Part shown: positions 5,966 to 6,881 of the stretch, in pieces
Position numbering within the stretch: position 1 is the stretch's first letter
How the letters are laid out: the number at the start of each line of letters is the position of its first letter
Assembly: GCA_009845645.1 (NCBI GenBank)
Contig: VXZF01000553.1
Location: forward strand, 1-6,881
Length of the DNA stretch: 6,881 nucleotides
Source: Gemmatimonadota bacterium
GTDB lineage: Bacteria > Latescibacterota > UBA2968 > UBA8231
Direction of reading: 5' to 3'
Notes under the pieces: model-generated
Told to the model about the DNA's origin: nothing
Seen by the model: the letters and a program-made list of their open reading frames with translations, nothing else
The model's database searches: none
Position numbers and translations under genes: made by a program

Positions 5966-6881
5966 CAGATAATCTCCACGCCCCAAAAGCCCAACATGGG
6001 CAAGAATCGCTCCATATCCGCTGGCATGGTCGCCGGATCCTTGCCGTAGCCGCCGTGGACTTTAGCCGCCCCTTGCAAGGGCCGTTCCAAGACCAGTTCG
6101 ACGCGGTGGTCCTGGGGATAGACTACCGCTGCGACTGGGACCTCGCCAGCTTCATCCTCGACCCGGAAGCTATTGGCCTCTAGGTCGATGCTGTCCATCC
6201 GGCTCTCGACGGCAGCAAACTCCAATTCGACGCGGTCTCCCCGCTGCCGGGCCGCCGCTAAATCCGGTGCCTGCCAAGCTACCGCCTGGCCATAGACCAG
6301 CCCCAAAGCCGCCTGCGCCAACCGCTCGCCCAAGAGCATATTACCGGCGGGACTGGTGTGGATCAGATCGGCAAGCGGCAAGTCGAGTGCGGGCACCACG
6401 CCTACCCTCGGCACTTGCCGCGCCACCTGCCGCTGGGCCTCGCGCACTTGGCTCCAGCGCCGGTCGGCATCCGGGTCGGCGGGTTGGTACACGCGGTTTA
6501 ACTGCACGGTGAGCACCGGCAACTCTGCGTCGGCAAGGGCCTCCCGCCAAGCGGCGACTGCTTGCTGGAACCGCTCCGCATAACTAGTCGCGTCCGCGTC
6601 GGTCCCGGCATCGCTTTCCCCTTGGTACCACACAACCCCCCGCACCGTTCCCCCGACCTTATCCACGCATTGCACCATATTGTCGAACAAATCCGCCGCC
6701 CCAGGCTCGCCGGGATTCCAGCGAGTGAGTGGAGAGCCTCCCAATGCCGTCTGCACCAAACCCACCGGGTGCGCGAGCACCCTTTTGAGTGTGCGGCCAA
6801 ATTGCAGGTAGGGCGAGTGCCCTGGGTTGGCGGCCTCGCGGTTCACTGAGTGTTGGGTATCCGTCGATTCGTTCATCGGAT
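5965..6881 (-). CDS. Sialate O-acetylesterase-like (SASA/SGNH) carbohydrate esterase, N-terminus cut by window edge
   Basis: At least 303 residues of a SASA-domain esterase are visible. This family removes acetyl groups from sugars such as sialic acid or acetylated polysaccharides using a Ser-Asp-His triad. Counting from the Met at 6876, the Gly block is TALGGSPLTRW (43-53), the WYQGESD signature is 83-89, and the Asp/His pair is in DLIHTSPAGN (Asp170, His173). The expected N-terminal GQSN motif with the catalytic serine is absent, and the visible start (REAANPGHSPYLQFGR) corresponds to the middle of the family domain. The frame stays open to base 6881, so the gene continues outside the window and the Met at 6876 is not the true start. 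The C-terminal part (about 195-303) is a beta-rich extension ending PMLGFWGVEII. Its stop overlaps the next ATG by one base, implying translational coupling. Any signal peptide would lie outside the window. Confidence 0.85.
   Translation of the reverse strand, partial: PMNESTDTQHSVNREAANPGHSPYLQFGRTLKRVLAHPVGLVQTALGGSPLTRWNPGEPGAADLFDNMVQCVDKVGGTVRGVVWYQGESDAGTDADATSYAERFQQAVAAWREALADAELPVLTVQLNRVYQPADPDADRRWSQVREAQRQVARQVPRVGVVPALDLPLADLIHTSPAGNMLLGERLAQAALGLVYGQAVAWQAPDLAAARQRGDRVELEFAAVESRMDSIDLEANSFRVEDEAGEVPVAAVVYPQDHRVELVLERPLQGAAKVHGGYGKDPATMPADMERFLPMLGFWGVEII

Overview
The window comes from a GC-rich, Gram-negative (diderm) bacterium. A BamD-type outer-membrane lipoprotein shows that there is an outer membrane. 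The mix of a sugar-oriented Gfo/Idh/MocA oxidoreductase, a signal-less five-bladed beta-propeller protein and a SASA-type carbohydrate esterase resembles gene content of polysaccharide-degrading environmental phyla such as Latescibacterota, Poribacteria or the Planctomycetes/Verrucomicrobia group. That placement is an impression from protein style, not a database result. Gene packing is very tight: there is no gene-free stretch longer than about 130 bases, and I see no mobile element, CRISPR array or rRNA.

Left part (1-2557, + strand): the tail of a probable membrane protein is followed by bamD, nadD and a threonine synthase. They are spaced 2 nt, 2 nt and a 4-nt ATGA overlap apart, so they are very probably one housekeeping operon. 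It joins envelope assembly, NAD synthesis and threonine synthesis.

Middle (about 2554-2717): a tRNA-Arg(ACG) with encoded CCA lies 38 nt after the threonine synthase. A promoter-like element overlaps the preceding stop codon, and a 13-bp hairpin follows the tRNA.

Right of the tRNA (2736-5280, + strand): a 512-aa GH32/43-like propeller protein, 25 nt past the hairpin stem, and a Gfo/Idh/MocA oxidoreductase form a probable two-gene carbohydrate unit. Both have good Shine-Dalgarno sites.

Far right (5249-6881, - strand): a SASA-family esterase, cut by the window edge at its N-terminus, is translationally coupled (TGATG) to a secreted protein built of two lipocalin-like repeats. The 3' end of this last gene overlaps the 3' end of the oxidoreductase gene by 32 nt in convergent orientation. 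Together the right half may handle modified or acetylated sugars. That link is inferred from gene families and proximity only.

The less ordinary points are the four Asp-box-like repeats in the propeller protein, the two-repeat secreted protein coupled to the esterase, the tRNA-hairpin-gene junction with no room for a separate promoter, and the convergent overlap. No clearly new multi-gene system can be claimed from the sequence alone.
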